Shown one piece after another: positions 23,891 through 34,289 of a stretch of 64,000 nt of DNA. Below the pieces are notes generated by a model. That model was not told the origin of the DNA and made no database searches. It saw nothing but the letters and a program-made list of their open reading frames with translations. The DNA comes from Otatea glauca (taxonomy: Eukaryota > Streptophyta > Magnoliopsida > Poales > Poaceae). The DNA is taken from positions 2,604,001 to 2,668,000 of the forward strand of contig CM070723.1 in the NCBI GenBank assembly GCA_036346275.1. Direction: 5' to 3'. The position numbers and the translations under genes are program-made. Every line of letters starts with the position of its first letter. The first letter of the stretch is position 1.

Positions 23891-24069
23891 TTTGATGTAA
23901 ATATGCTTCATGTGTGCTGCTGTTTCGTGTCGATGTAGCTTCTTGCCACGTGACGAACGCAGTACCGATGCGTAGGTTAGATGCATACATAGAAACAACA
24001 GCGATTAGATTCAATCGTCGAATTCCCACCTTTTCTCACCTTTTCAATTCTGAACTCCGGTAGAGTTTC

Positions 24070-24081
24070 GTGCTGATAACG
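24070..24081 (-). other. primer-binding site region of the Copia element
   Basis: On the minus strand CGTTATCAGCACG follows directly after the 5' LTR end CCTTAACA. Its position marks it as the minus-strand primer site. Its similarity to the iMet-type TGGTATCAGAGC is partial. Confidence 0.55.
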
Positions 24082-24307
24082 TGTTAAGGAACCTCGCTAT
24101 CGAATAGTCCGGGGTTCCCGAACAGATCTGAAATTGGAGAACAGAAAGAGAGAGACACAGGTATATGAGGAGAGCGACGACGAATTCTTTATTGCTAATG
24201 ATTTCTGGTACATAGGGGGAGACCCCCTCCTCCTTTTATAGCGCTCTCTAGGGTTTCGGCATAAAGGACCACATGGGCCTTCAATGGGCTTTTAGGGTTT
24301 CTCAACA
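24082..24307 (-). repeat. 5' LTR of the Copia element
   Basis: It is 98% identical to the LTR at 17602-17828, with the same TG/CA ends and the same minus-strand TATA box at 24232-24241, which should start transcription toward lower coordinates. Confidence 0.92.
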
Positions 24308-24312
24308 AACAG

Positions 24313-26625
24313 AGCGTCACAAGGGAAAAAAAACGTTCGTTTCGCTGCAAACGTGCGGTTAAATTCGGCGGCCGCGCGCGCAAGCGTCTGGGGCTCGACG
24401 GCGGCGCTGCCGGCCGTTGGTTTAAAGAGATCGCTGCTGCGCATTTGTGCCGTCTCCGCCAACCAGAATCTGCGGCGACATGCATGTGTTGCCTGCCCCA
24501 ACCAACGTGGGCGACTAACTTCCTCGCTGTTGGCATCCACCGATCTGGAGAAGCATGGGCCGTTGAGGTCATTACACCATTACATGCCATTATGGGAAGC
24601 GGTCGCGTGCGTCAACTGCAAGTTTCGGCTTCCGCTGCATGCAGTTTCGGCTTCCGCTGCGACCGGACTACTTATCTCTCATCCATATCATCTAAACTAA
24701 TCGTTAAAGCTAATTTATACAATAACTATCTTTAAAGATTGACTCTAGATGCTATGCATTAACTACCTTTTCTCTCTTGTACATAACTAATTTAACTATA
24801 CTCCCGTTCAATGCTGAGTACTAAATAAGGGCCCGCTCTCTTCTCTTTTTCTTTTCTCACTCTTCCATATAGAACAAAGCTGATGTGAACATGTTAAAAG
24901 TAAGCTGAGGTGGCTTTATTGTACATGCCCTTACCCTATTACCCCGGAGTTGTGCTCGCCCGGTGCTCTCGGCAGGAGGAATAGTGCCGTTTTGACGCAA
25001 ATCTGCGAAGCATCAATATAACTGGGCCGTTGCCTTTTTTTCTTACAAAAATCTAGCCATGTACGAACATTAATGTTAAAAATAGCATTTTTTCAACTAC
25101 GAAAACACCGATAAGTGACACGTATCACCTACCATATTACCTTAGCTCGGCACCGAGGTACTGACCACCACAGGCCTGGCAGCAGAGTGGTAGAGAGTGT
25201 GGTGAGGACCTACCGTGGTGCCCTAACGTGACAGGTTCTCTGCTTGTGGTTGTAGTCTTGCCGTGGCTCAGCCTCCTATAGCGGTTCGTGGGCATGATAG
25301 GTATCACTGTTTCCATAGTTGGGAAGACCATAGGACTATATTATTTTTATAAATTTATTTGTATGGGGGCCAAATTTGAAAAAAAGAAGAAGAAGAAAGT
25401 GTTACAGGGTAGACAGGATAGGCTACCAAATCCGTGGCTCCGCGCGCGGGGGCTTTTGTGGTCGATTAGACGCCGGTTGCCGATTCGTGGGCTCCGGCAA
25501 GCACCGCTGATGATGGTCGGTACTCGTCACCCGTTCGATGGAAGTCAGGACAGTTGTCTGTTGGTACGTAGGCTTCGTAATTTTGACTCGAATGATTTCT
25601 GCTGGGTTCTTTTTTTGAATGGTGTACTCGTTGCCGATCTGAATAATTTCATATAAATTGTAGCACAATTAGAAGCACGGCCTGAGGGGATTACAGGTGA
25701 AGACACGCACACATCACGCACAAGAGAATTAGAGTTAGAGGACTATCACAACAACACAGTACAATAGTCACAAGAAAACAGTAGTCTCTAATAGAACACA
25801 CCCTCAAGCAAAAGAAAGTTGCAGAGCCCGGGCCAAGTGTTGTACCTACGACGAAAGCATGTCCACCCAACACCAATCCGCACCGTCACCAAGCAACTTG
25901 ACTTGCCGATTTTGCGCTGAACATTTGTGGTTGACATCGCCAGTCTTCATCAAATGGTTGGACATGGCTATATGGTAGTCGCTCTTGCCGACACTGCCAA
26001 CGCTCCCCAGGGAAAGGAAGCCCCAAAGGAGGGTAGGCCATCTCAAGAGAATGAGGAGATCCAACGGAGAGGAGGAACGAAGTCTCGCCAACCTGGCTTT
26101 CGACTAGTGAGTGAACCACTCCCACAGTCCCACTAGAACTCATCGGACACGAAGACATCCACGTCACATGACATCGCCCATAAGCCACCCAGATGGCTAT
26201 CTGGTTGCCGTTTTTTGTTGCCGACCTTCGATGCCCCTAAGGGGAGGAAACCTTGGAGAAGGGAGGGTCGTGGTAAGAGAACGAGGAGATTCAAGGAGAG
26301 GGATATGAGGCTTCGCTAACCCGCCTTTAGATGAGACAGGGCGACAAATAGAGAGGAGGACGACGAAGTCAAGGCATCTGGAGGACGTTGCTCGTTGGAA
26401 GATGAAGATAACCGACAACGAGGAGAAGGATGGCCGCCGTAGTTGAAGAAGATAGGGGTGGGAAGAGACAAGCAGAGTGCTGCCACCGCTGCTACTGGCC
26501 AGAACAAGTCTGCGGGGGAGGATGTGTGTGGGAGGAGAGAGAAGGAGGCAACACAAGTAAATTTTAGTTCCGAAAAAATGAGACACTGTATTTTGATTGT
26601 TATTTGCCAAAAGACACTCTAAGCA
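24313..26625. other. intergenic region with MITE debris
   Basis: Positions 24690-24930 form a degraded relative of the Tourist-like MITE at 15874, ending TATTGTACATGCCC followed by TTA. Positions 25960-26130 and 26188-26335 look like two diverged copies of one purine-rich segment (GGAAAGGAAGCCCC / GGGGAGGAAACC, then GAGAA(T/C)GAGGAGAT). I see no convincing gene. Confidence 0.4.
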
Positions 26626-26633
26626 AATACAAT

Positions 26634-27520
26634 TAGGGATGAAAACGAAACGGAAACGGTCGGTAAATGGTTGTTCCGTTTCCGTTTCCGTTTCCACATT
26701 TTTTATCGGTAACGGAAACGGAATCGGAAACCCCGGAAATGGATACGAAAACGAATAATGATCGAAACGGATGCGGAACGGAGCGGATACGGAAACGAAA
26801 GTGGAAAATTCCACAAGAATGTAATACATGATCACAATATATATGACCACAAAAACAATGTGACTCATTCCATCACAAAGGTGGATACAAGAATAATGTT
26901 ATGTTTACCGGTATCACTAGAAAGTTTTTTCTCAGTTTGTCAGTTGAAGGCTCGCTATTTGTCCCCCAGATCAAACCATCATATCCTTCTCCATATCATT
27001 ATCATCAACATCCTCTTGCTCCTCCAACTATAAAAATGTAATGCCCTAACATTTGCATATTATTGTTCAATGTTTATTTATGATTTTCTGAGATTTATCC
27101 TGGATTTTCTGGAGTTTATAAATGCCATTTTACTATTTTTTAGATTTATATAATTAATTTATTCATAAAAATGAAGCAAAAAATATGCTAGAAATAATTT
27201 TCCTAGGTTCAAAATGTTCCAAAGTATTTTTGAACTCTATTTGGTCTTTTCTATAAAGCCATTTGTATTTCTGAAATTATTTTAATTCAAAAATAAATAT
27301 AAATTCTCCCTTCTCCTTTTTGGGCCAAATGGGCCAAGTTTTCGACGGAATTTCCGGTTTTACTTATACGGAATTTCCGATTCCGTTTCCGACGGAAATG
27401 GCTCTCCCGTTTCCGTTTCCGACAAAAAATTTTCGTTTCCGTTTCCGTACCGACATTTTTCGTTTCCGTTTCCGTTTTTCTCCGGAACGGTCGGAAATTC
27501 CGTTTCCGTTTTCACCCCTA
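26634..27520 (+). mobile_element. non-autonomous hAT element, TSD AATACAAT
   Basis: This 887-bp element begins TAGGGATGAAAACGAAACGG and ends CCGTTTTCACCCCTA, inverted termini that extend into arms of repeated CGGAAACGGAAAC on the left and GTTTCCGTTTCCG on the right. Perfect 8-bp duplications AATACAAT (26626-26633 and 27521-27528) flank it, the size expected of hAT transposition. The AT-rich core encodes nothing. The subterminal hexamer arrays are probably transposase-binding sites, as in other hAT elements. Confidence 0.85.
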
Positions 27521-27528
27521 AATACAAT

Positions 27529-28154
27529 ACCATTTCTAGTCTAAAGAGGAGAAAGAAGTTTAATGATAAGTCCATTTTATCCTTCCGATTAAACCTTACC
27601 TGGCTCGAAAGGACGGTATACAACCAACAGCCGCACCCATCTCGATGGCTCTGAATGGCAGTGAGCGACGACGAGGGAGGCACAATGGCGGCCAATATGG
27701 GTTGGCACTTGGCAGGGATCCCAGGGGCACCGACGTCATTTTCAATTTTCTCTCCTTCCTTTGCAGCTCGAAATGATATTATATTTATGAAGTGTCTTTT
27801 GGCAAATAACCACTAAATTATAGTGTTATCTGGCAAAAGCACAAAATAGGAGTGTCACCAGGGTAACGCCACGGATTTACAGTGTTTTATAGTCAATCTT
27901 GCCCATTTTAATAGGGGTATGGATGGTCCAATAACATTAATTTTGTCTTAGATTTGGTGTTTCTTTATATGTGCGTACGATGGTCTTGGACTTATATTGC
28001 GGGACGGAGGAGTAAATCAATCAATTTTTTGAACGTCAGATGTCCACCCGATGCTCCCGATTCCTTCTCCAAATCATACCTTCATTAGAGATGGAAGATT
28101 TGCCGCGCTGTGGGGCGTTTGAGCCAGCTCGGCTCGCGGCTCGAGCCAAGCCGC
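27529..28154. other. intergenic spacer
   Basis: No gene seen. A segment around 27780-27900 on a conserved theme (TGTCTTTTGGCAAATAACCAC) echoes 26590-26620 on the other strand, so the hAT element may sit in an older repeat. Confidence 0.35.
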
Positions 28155-28460
28155 GAAAAAAATTTACGTATGGGTCATTTTTTCGAAAAAAAAATACATT
28201 TAGGTCATTTTTCGAAAAAAAATAATATTAGGTCTTTTTTTGGAAAAAAAATATATATTACGTTTAGGTACTTTATGCGTTTTTAGGCATTGCGCTCGGG
28301 TCTTTTTTCGTAATATCAAAATTACGTTTAGGTTCTTTTTTTGAAAAAATATACGTTGCATTTAGGTCCTTTTAGCATTTTTTTAGCATTACGTTTAAGC
28401 TCTTTTTCGGAAAACAAAATTCTGTTTAGGTCCTTTTCCAAAAAAATAATTAGGTCCTTT
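28155..28460 (+). repeat. degenerate tandem array of TTTAGGTCCTTTTT-CGAAAAAAAAT units
   Basis: About seven units of 35-45 bp each contain (T/A)CGTTTAGGTC(A/C)TTTTT followed by CGAAAAAAAATA. The alternation of T runs and A runs allows local hairpins. No coding content. Confidence 0.65.
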
Positions 28461-29795
28461 TTTCCGTTTTTCTGGAGGCGGACCTTCCGTTCCAGCGAAA
28501 TCGCAGATTTTATCCTTTCACCTGTTTCGCGTGTTTCCTCGATTTGCTCGCGTAAGGAGCGACAGTCGCACGTTTTCTCGATTTGCTCTCGTGGGGAGCG
28601 GTGGTCGCAACGTGGCACGCCGCGGTCGATTATCTAGTAATATACACTTATAGCTCATTCCTCGGCCAACCCTAACCCTTCGCCCCACGAATGCGCCGCC
28701 ACATGCCTCCTAGCCCCTATGCCACCACTACCGACTCTTGTTGTGGCTGCCGGCTCCAACCCCTCCTCCTGCGCCACTTCTCGGTGCCGCTGTTGTCGTG
28801 TTCCCCATCTCCAGCGACCTCTCCCTCACCTCTTATTTTCCTTTCTGTCGCCTCTGCCCTCCGGTGATGAGTAGTGACCCTTAATATAAGGAAAATAGGG
28901 GAGATGTGGGGATTTGGCGGGATAACATTATTCATTGTCATTGGCGAGCTGACTTTTCTGGAACTTGGTGCGATGCATCGGCGAGATGGTGGCTTCACGG
29001 GAGCGCATACGCGGCGGCGCTGTCACCGTGGTCTTTGTCTCTGGTGCGCACAGCACCCGCGCATGCTCGGCCTATGCCACCGACGGAGCTCAGGCGGTCG
29101 ATATTGCCAAGAAGAAGAAGAAACCAACGGCCGGAGCACATGTTCGAGCAGATTGCATGGTTTGGTACCTGTCAGATTTCGAGAAAAAAAAATCACACAA
29201 CAGATTTTTAGCATTTCTGTTAAATCTAATTCTACATTTAGAAGGGCCTACGTAACTACCGTCTACCGCAATTTTCCGAACAACGGCGCGCACCAACACT
29301 ATCGAGGAGGTGCATGCATGAGCAATTTTTCCCGTACACAGATACTCCTGCATGGCGAGCAGTGTGCACGTGTGGATGGGAGCCCTGAGCCCCCTGACAT
29401 GTACATATGCGATGCACGCTCGCGAGTCCTTTGTATCGTCTCTGCAACAGCGGGCCGCCGTACGGGGCCAGTACACGGGCGGGATCAATAGGGGCAGGGC
29501 GCAACCACGCAGGCAGCGTGGGAGCACCTCGGAATAGGCAAATTACGTACCCGCATGGGCCACTCGCGCGTCAAATCGTGTCTTGCTATGTTCGTGCTTC
29601 GGCTTTTCGTCGCGCGACCCGTGAACCGGTGGACGACATGCGCTACTGTTGCCTTACATAAAAAAGGCCTGCTTTACGTGTGATCCAGCCCATTTATGTG
29701 TACGAGAGGACCAGCCATCAAAGCCCACCCTCTACGCTGTGGAGTACTGGCGTGGGGGACAAAGGACCGGGAGGGGTGTCGTTGTATGAGGGCAT
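28461..29795. other. intergenic region without a recognisable gene
   Basis: Mixed-composition DNA. The open frame at 28874-29491 and its opposite-strand partners contain no domain I recognise, and the frames shift with local GC-rich patches. A short segment near 28490-28620 holds two diverged copies of a TTTGCTCGCG(T/G)(A/G)AGGAGCG(A/G)(C/T)(A/G)GTCGCA(C/A)(G/C)GT-like sequence. Confidence 0.35.
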
Positions 29796-29802
29796 CACAT
29801 GG

Positions 29803-30349
29803 AGAAGTGATCACTCTAACTAGCTTTTTAGATTTTTTTTTACAAACCTAGCTTCCGTGCGATTTTTTTTTTGCAAAAACGATCCCGTGACCCACACCTT
29901 CCGCTCTCGAAAGCAACCTTCCGCGGTGTGGTAGTGCGGAAGAGTGCTCCCACGGTGAAGCGCACCAGGCATAGCCGCCGACGCGCCCCAGGCCCACGCA
30001 CGAGTGAGCCAACGCGCCTCCGGGTTGCACAGCGAGCACACCTCGCCCACACTGCGTGCGCCACACGCCCCACACCACGCGCGCTGCCACCTCGCGTCGC
30101 GTCACATGGGGTTGGGTGCTTGCTTCCCGCGTTCGCCAGCCGGCCTGCCACACGTGTTGTGCGGAAGCAAAGCTTCCACGTGAGGGGAGGGCGGGGGCAT
30201 GCTTTCGTGCTACCACACTATGAAAGGTTGCTTCCACTCTCCCTCAGCATGGAAGGTGTAGGTCATGGGGCCATTTTTTTGCAAAAAAATTTACACAGGA
30301 GCTAGTTTTGTAAAAAAAAATCTAAGAGGCTAGTACAATGATCACTTCT
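29803..30349 (+). mobile_element. fold-back element with long inverted termini and GC-rich core
   Basis: The left arm (29803 to about 29940) and right arm (about 30205-30349) are inverted copies: AGAAGTGATCACT start, TTAGATTTTTTTTTACAAA, TTTTTTGCAAAAA, a CCACACCTTCC-type block and a final GTGTGGTAG. Both ends abut CACATGG (29796-29802 and 30350-30356), a likely target duplication. The core (29950-30190) is GC-rich and rich in CGCGCC and CACGC motifs. Long arms around a GC-rich, possibly captured core recall Pack-MULEs, but a 7-bp duplication is short for Mutator, so the class is open. Confidence 0.7.
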
Positions 30350-30356
30350 CACATGG

Positions 30357-31339
30357 ATGCGCTCTTCGCATCTGCAAACCGCCGCTGCAAGCCCTATATG
30401 CGTGCGAGCTAGAGAACTAAGGTCAATTTGTTTTAATGTAAACTTTACCGTAAATAACTTTAAACAAGTATGATTTGCCACACTTTTATGGTAATAAAAT
30501 TCAGCACTATAAGTACGATAAAGTTTAGAAAAAAACCAAGTCTATAACATGTAGGGCATAGGATTAAGAAAGTATGATAAACCATGGTTATGATAACAAA
30601 TCAAACCCCAGTCTAAAACTCTATAGTACATCTAAATTTAAACATAGCAAAGTTAGTTTTAAACTAAACAACCATTTAGTTTTCACTTCTAGCACGACGG
30701 CAGCAGCGACAGGCACGGGAGGGCAAATATGTGTGCCAGAGATCTGCATAGCACTCTCGTTGTCGTCAGCCGCACTGGCGAATGTTCCGTTTCCAAGCTT
30801 TAAGGTACTGGACGACTGGCCGCCGACGCCAAAGTTAAGCTGACTGCTTTGAAAGTTGAGCGTGTGCGCTTACGAGATTACACCGGTGGACGCATATGCA
30901 CACACCACCATGCATACATGATTACATGTCACACCGTATACACGCGAGGGCGTCCACTAGCGCACACACCAGGAACTACAAATACAAGGTAAATGCACTA
31001 CCAGTCTACCACACACACTGTAGTTACAAATTCAAGGCAAACTCACGATCTCACAGGGCACATAATTAATATACTTTTGAGTTGCATCGCAAAAAAAAGG
31101 ACTTGCGTTACGAATCTTACGATGCGTTGCTTAGTGGTAACTAAGGGCAGGCTTGAAAGATATGCTAAGTGCTCTTAGTCCTGTTGGAACATATATTTTC
31201 TCAACGGCTGTGATGTTTTCTCGCTGTTTTGCAGGCTTTTTTATCCATGTCGGAATGGCGCTCCGCTGTCAAAAGGAGAAATGCAACTCATTTGCATCTG
31301 TTAAATAAATTGTCATTTTAGAAATAATGAAATAGCCAA
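30357..31339. other. intergenic region
   Basis: AT-rich DNA with small open frames only (for example 30574-30843), none matching a known family. Confidence 0.4.
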
Positions 31340-31410
31340 GCGCATCTGGTGTAGTGGTATAATGGCACCCTCCCACGGTACTGACAGGGATTCGATTCCC
31401 CGGATGCTCA
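31340..31410 (+). tRNA. tRNA-Gly (anticodon CCC), possibly decayed
   Basis: A 71-nt cloverleaf fits: acceptor GCGCATC pairs with GATGCTC (one C-T mismatch), the D arm is TGGTGTAGTGGTATAATGG, the anticodon loop is CTCCCAC with anticodon CCC, and the T loop is TTCGATT. Box B (GGGATTCGATTCC) is close to consensus. A TTTT run starting at 31412 gives a Pol III terminator. There are also mismatches in the anticodon stem (C-A) and at both ends of the T stem. I call it tRNA-like: possibly a functional low-copy gene, more likely a drifting copy. Confidence 0.72.
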
Positions 31411-33433
31411 TTTTGTATTGTCTTCTTTAATTTTTTTTCTTTCTGTTCATCCGTATCTGAGACCCCAAATCTCTGTATTTGTAATCTATAGCTATTTATC
31501 TCTAGTCAAATCATACGAGCATATTTCACTTAGCATCAGATATACAAAAAAAAAATGTAATCAATCCTCGACGAGATGAAGAGAACAAAAAACCGGGACC
31601 TTCCTGGCAATGGCCATTCCATCTAGAACAATCACCAGTCGTGCCTTATGGTATATGATATGATGGCACCATGGGCGATGTTCGTCAGCAAAAATCTTAC
31701 TAAAGAGCCAAGCCGAGATTAAGGCCTTACATGCTTCAAGAATAAAACATCCAGTGGTTTAAAATGTAAATACATGAACAGGTTAGCTTACTAATAACAA
31801 ACTTCTCCAACAAGAGACATCCAACAACATTGAAGCAACTGTTCGCAATGTAATTCAGTGCAAACCAATTGATTCATACATCCAGGGCCCAAGGATCCAC
31901 GATGAAGTGTATCTTTGATCATAATCTAAGAGTTCACACGAGACACTGCCGTGGGAGCTAAGCAATTCCGCAGTAGCTTACACTAACAAGTTACAGCGTG
32001 AACCACTTGCGTACAAAACTTGTTTCTACTTTTCCTTGCACTAGGTTCACTGCACACTCCAGAAGTGGTGGAAGAACTGCACACGGATCCCAAGCACAGA
32101 GGAAACACATATTTCAGTACCGCAGCCATGCCACACCTACAAGCAGGAAAGGCAAAATAAGGATCACAAGGTTCAAACCAAATGTATCATACCAGTGCCA
32201 TATCCAGGAAATGAAAAGCAGATCTATAAACCGCATGACTAAGCTAAGCTGCTATGGACTGTCACAAAATAGTTTATTGACAGGGTCATCGAACAGTAAA
32301 TCAGCATACCATTTTCTGCTTTGGCTAGCAAGGGAGTACCAATGCTAGTACAAATGTGCAAGCAGACTTTTTACACAGACTTTCACAGTTTCACAGTGGA
32401 CGGCAGCTTATAAGTGAATATAGCAGCTCATGCCAATCTAACAGTCACCACATGCTATGATTACAAGGGGATCACAGATAAAATGTCCAAAACATAAACC
32501 TGCAAGGCTGCAACCCAAAATCCTAGTTCAGTACCTCACTAACAGTTCATGATGGAAAGGAATCCCTTCGCAAGAGGGGAACACCACTCATCTTCAGCCA
32601 AACAATCTGAATTTTTTGACCATTCATGATATCCAAATCAATCAGGTTGGATATATTTTAAAGGGGTTAAACAACCTGAAGTTTTTAACCTTTCATGATA
32701 ACAAAATCAATCAGGTTGGATATAGTTTAAAGGGGCTCCAGCTTCAATTGTCTGTCAAAGAACTAACAGAAAAGATCATAATAGTGACAACATTACCTAC
32801 ATCCAAAGGCTCGCTAATCTCATGTGAAAACATGTACTTCTGAACTACTATGTTCATATAGTTATATAATTGAGTGTGTGCCACAGGAGGATTCCTGTCC
32901 TAGATTTGACAGTCATGGTAACTGGTAAGTCAATACGCCAAAACAACAAGCATAAGGATGATCATTGATCAAAACTGCGAAATTGGCAAATTGAAGATTG
33001 GGGTGACCATTTATGCTGTCCTATTGGTATAAAGGATATGACATTTCTTCAACGAACCACATCAGCTCTGCACAACTCAGTTCCAACTTCTAATGTTTAT
33101 TAACATATATACCCAGAATACTGTCCAATGATGAAGCACCCAATAGAACAATTCAATCTCTGAACTACTTTGCTTGGCTAATTGCACACGATTCAGCAAA
33201 TAATCTGATCCAAATACCCCCATTTAATGCACCGAGACACCAGAAACAACAAATTACAATTAGCATTGGCATAAGAATAAAATAGGCAACCACCTTATGT
33301 CATGAACTAAACATTCACATCGAAATGCATATATGCCAGAAGCCTTGAACAAAATAGTAAGACATTAGGTTTCTAAATTCACCCATATGATCCAACCAGT
33401 CAACACGATTACAACCAAGACTCGGCCCTCACC
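31411..33433. other. intergenic region and 3' flank of NIP7
   Basis: About 2 kb of AT-rich DNA downstream (minus strand) of NIP7, which must include its 3' UTR. No coding region is recognisable. A two-unit direct repeat lies at 32613-32735. Confidence 0.4.
32613..32735 (+). repeat. two-unit direct repeat, period about 69 bp
   Basis: Units at 32613-32666 and 32682-32735 share TTTCATGATA and AATCAATCAGGTTGGATAT followed by TTTAAAGGGG. Confidence 0.75.
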
Positions 33434-34000
33434 TCACATGAGCTCCTCCTCCTTGCGGAGGTACTCGCCGGCGTCGGCCTGGTGCAGCACCACCACAGCG
33501 TTGGTGTCAGCCTTCCTGCAGTCCTGCGCCGACCTGGCGGTGACGCCGAACCCGAGTGGTACGTCGGCCATGGACATGACGACGACGCCGTCGCCGGCCT
33601 TGGTGTTCTCGGTGATGCGCGCGAGGGAGGACTTGGGCACGGAGTTGCCGAAGAGGAAGGAGCGCTCGGTGTCGGGCTTGAGCCAGACGCGGCGGCGCGC
33701 GTGGGCGGCAAGGAGGTCGAGCGCGTGGACGGTGAGGTGGAAGGAGCCGCCGTGGGTGAACTTGCCGATGGGCGTGCCGACCCCCGCGAGGCGCGGGCGT
33801 GCGACGGCGGTGGCGCGGCGGACGAGCGACTCGGAGGCGTAGTAGACGCGATTCTTGTGGAGGCGGAGGCAGTAGCGGCCGGGCTGCGGGTCGGGGCCCT
33901 CCACGGCGGTCCGCTCCAGGAGGTGCTTCAGGTTGGGGCCGGTGAACTTGAAGAGCTTCTCAAAGACCATCGTGGTCTCCTTCTCGTCGAGCGGCCGCAT
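33434..34000 (-). CDS. NIP7: 60S ribosome subunit biogenesis protein NIP7 homologue
   Basis: A single exon encodes 188 residues, against roughly 180 in other eukaryotic NIP7 proteins. The N-terminus MRPLDEKET matches the family start, which fixes the initiation codon. The N-terminal alpha/beta domain (1-90) includes RYCLRLHKNRVYY, and the C-terminal PUA domain (about 95-170) includes GTPIGKFTHGGSFHLTVHAL and a final VVLHQADAGEYLR. NIP7 binds pre-ribosomal RNA through its PUA domain and works in the nucleolus in 27S pre-rRNA processing and 60S assembly. The ORF is intact, GC-rich (about 65% by eye) and unlike the AT-rich flanks. A telo-box in the leader agrees with co-regulation of ribosome-biogenesis genes. 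The head-to-tail neighbour upstream is a LINE 3' end. Confidence 0.95.
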   Translation of the reverse strand: MRPLDEKETTMVFEKLFKFTGPNLKHLLERTAVEGPDPQPGRYCLRLHKNRVYYASESLVRRATAVARPRLAGVGTPIGKFTHGGSFHLTVHALDLLAAHARRRVWLKPDTERSFLFGNSVPKSSLARITENTKAGDGVVVMSMADVPLGFGVTARSAQDCRKADTNAVVVLHQADAGEYLRKEEELM

Positions 34001-34076
34001 GGCGGCGGTAGCGGCGGAGTCCGGGGGTGGAACCCTGGAGGCTAGTCTGGTGCGCAGCGGCAGCGGCGGCGGCGGC

Positions 34077-34084
34077 TAGGGTTT
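34077..34084 (-). promoter_or_regulatory. telo-box in the NIP7 5' region
   Basis: AAACCCTA on the minus strand lies about 77 bp upstream of the start codon. This motif is enriched near transcription starts of plant ribosomal-protein and ribosome-biogenesis genes. A TATA-like GATATAACC lies on the same strand near 34107-34115. Confidence 0.6.
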
Positions 34085-34289
34085 TCGTTTTGGGGTTCTT
34101 CCCTTGGTTATATCAGGAGTTCAGGACTACGGGCTTCTTAATTATTGATCGTTGGATCAATAAAAATGCAACGGTTGGTGGCATCCTTTCCAGTCGCAAC
34201 TCACCTGAAGACCTACTTTACGTTTTCTTTTCATTTTCTTTTTTTGCAAGGAAAAGAGGGCTATATTGATTACTCAACAATTAGGTTAT

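Larger units (their letters stand above)
17602..24307 (-). mobile_element. full-length Copia LTR retrotransposon, TSD AACAG
   Basis: Two LTRs (17602-17828 and 24082-24307) bound a 6.25-kb interior, and perfect AACAG duplications flank the whole (17597-17601 and 24308-24312). On the minus strand the order is 5' LTR, primer site, GC-rich leader, gag, protease, integrase, RT, RNase H, polypurine tract, 3' LTR. Integrase before RT defines Copia. The LTRs differ by four substitutions and one 1-bp indel in about 226 bp, so the insertion is recent: roughly 0.7 million years if grass LTRs change at 1.3e-8 per site per year. The coding region nevertheless has several stops and frameshifts. Confidence 0.93.

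Noticed and set aside
22710..23998. Overlapping long open frames of 80-312 codons on both strands
   Set aside because: They are stop-poor because the DNA is GC-rich, products are Arg/Ala/Pro-rich without domains, and they lie in the leader of a Copia element.
26197..26868. 223-codon minus-strand open frame
   Set aside because: It runs into the terminal hexamer repeats of the hAT element at 26634, giving a PF/IP-rich artefact.
28874..29491. 205-codon plus-strand open frame
   Set aside because: No recognisable domain, mixed composition, competing frames on both strands and no splice or promoter evidence.
33387..34045. Plus-strand open frames opposite NIP7
   Set aside because: Antisense shadows of the NIP7 coding sequence.
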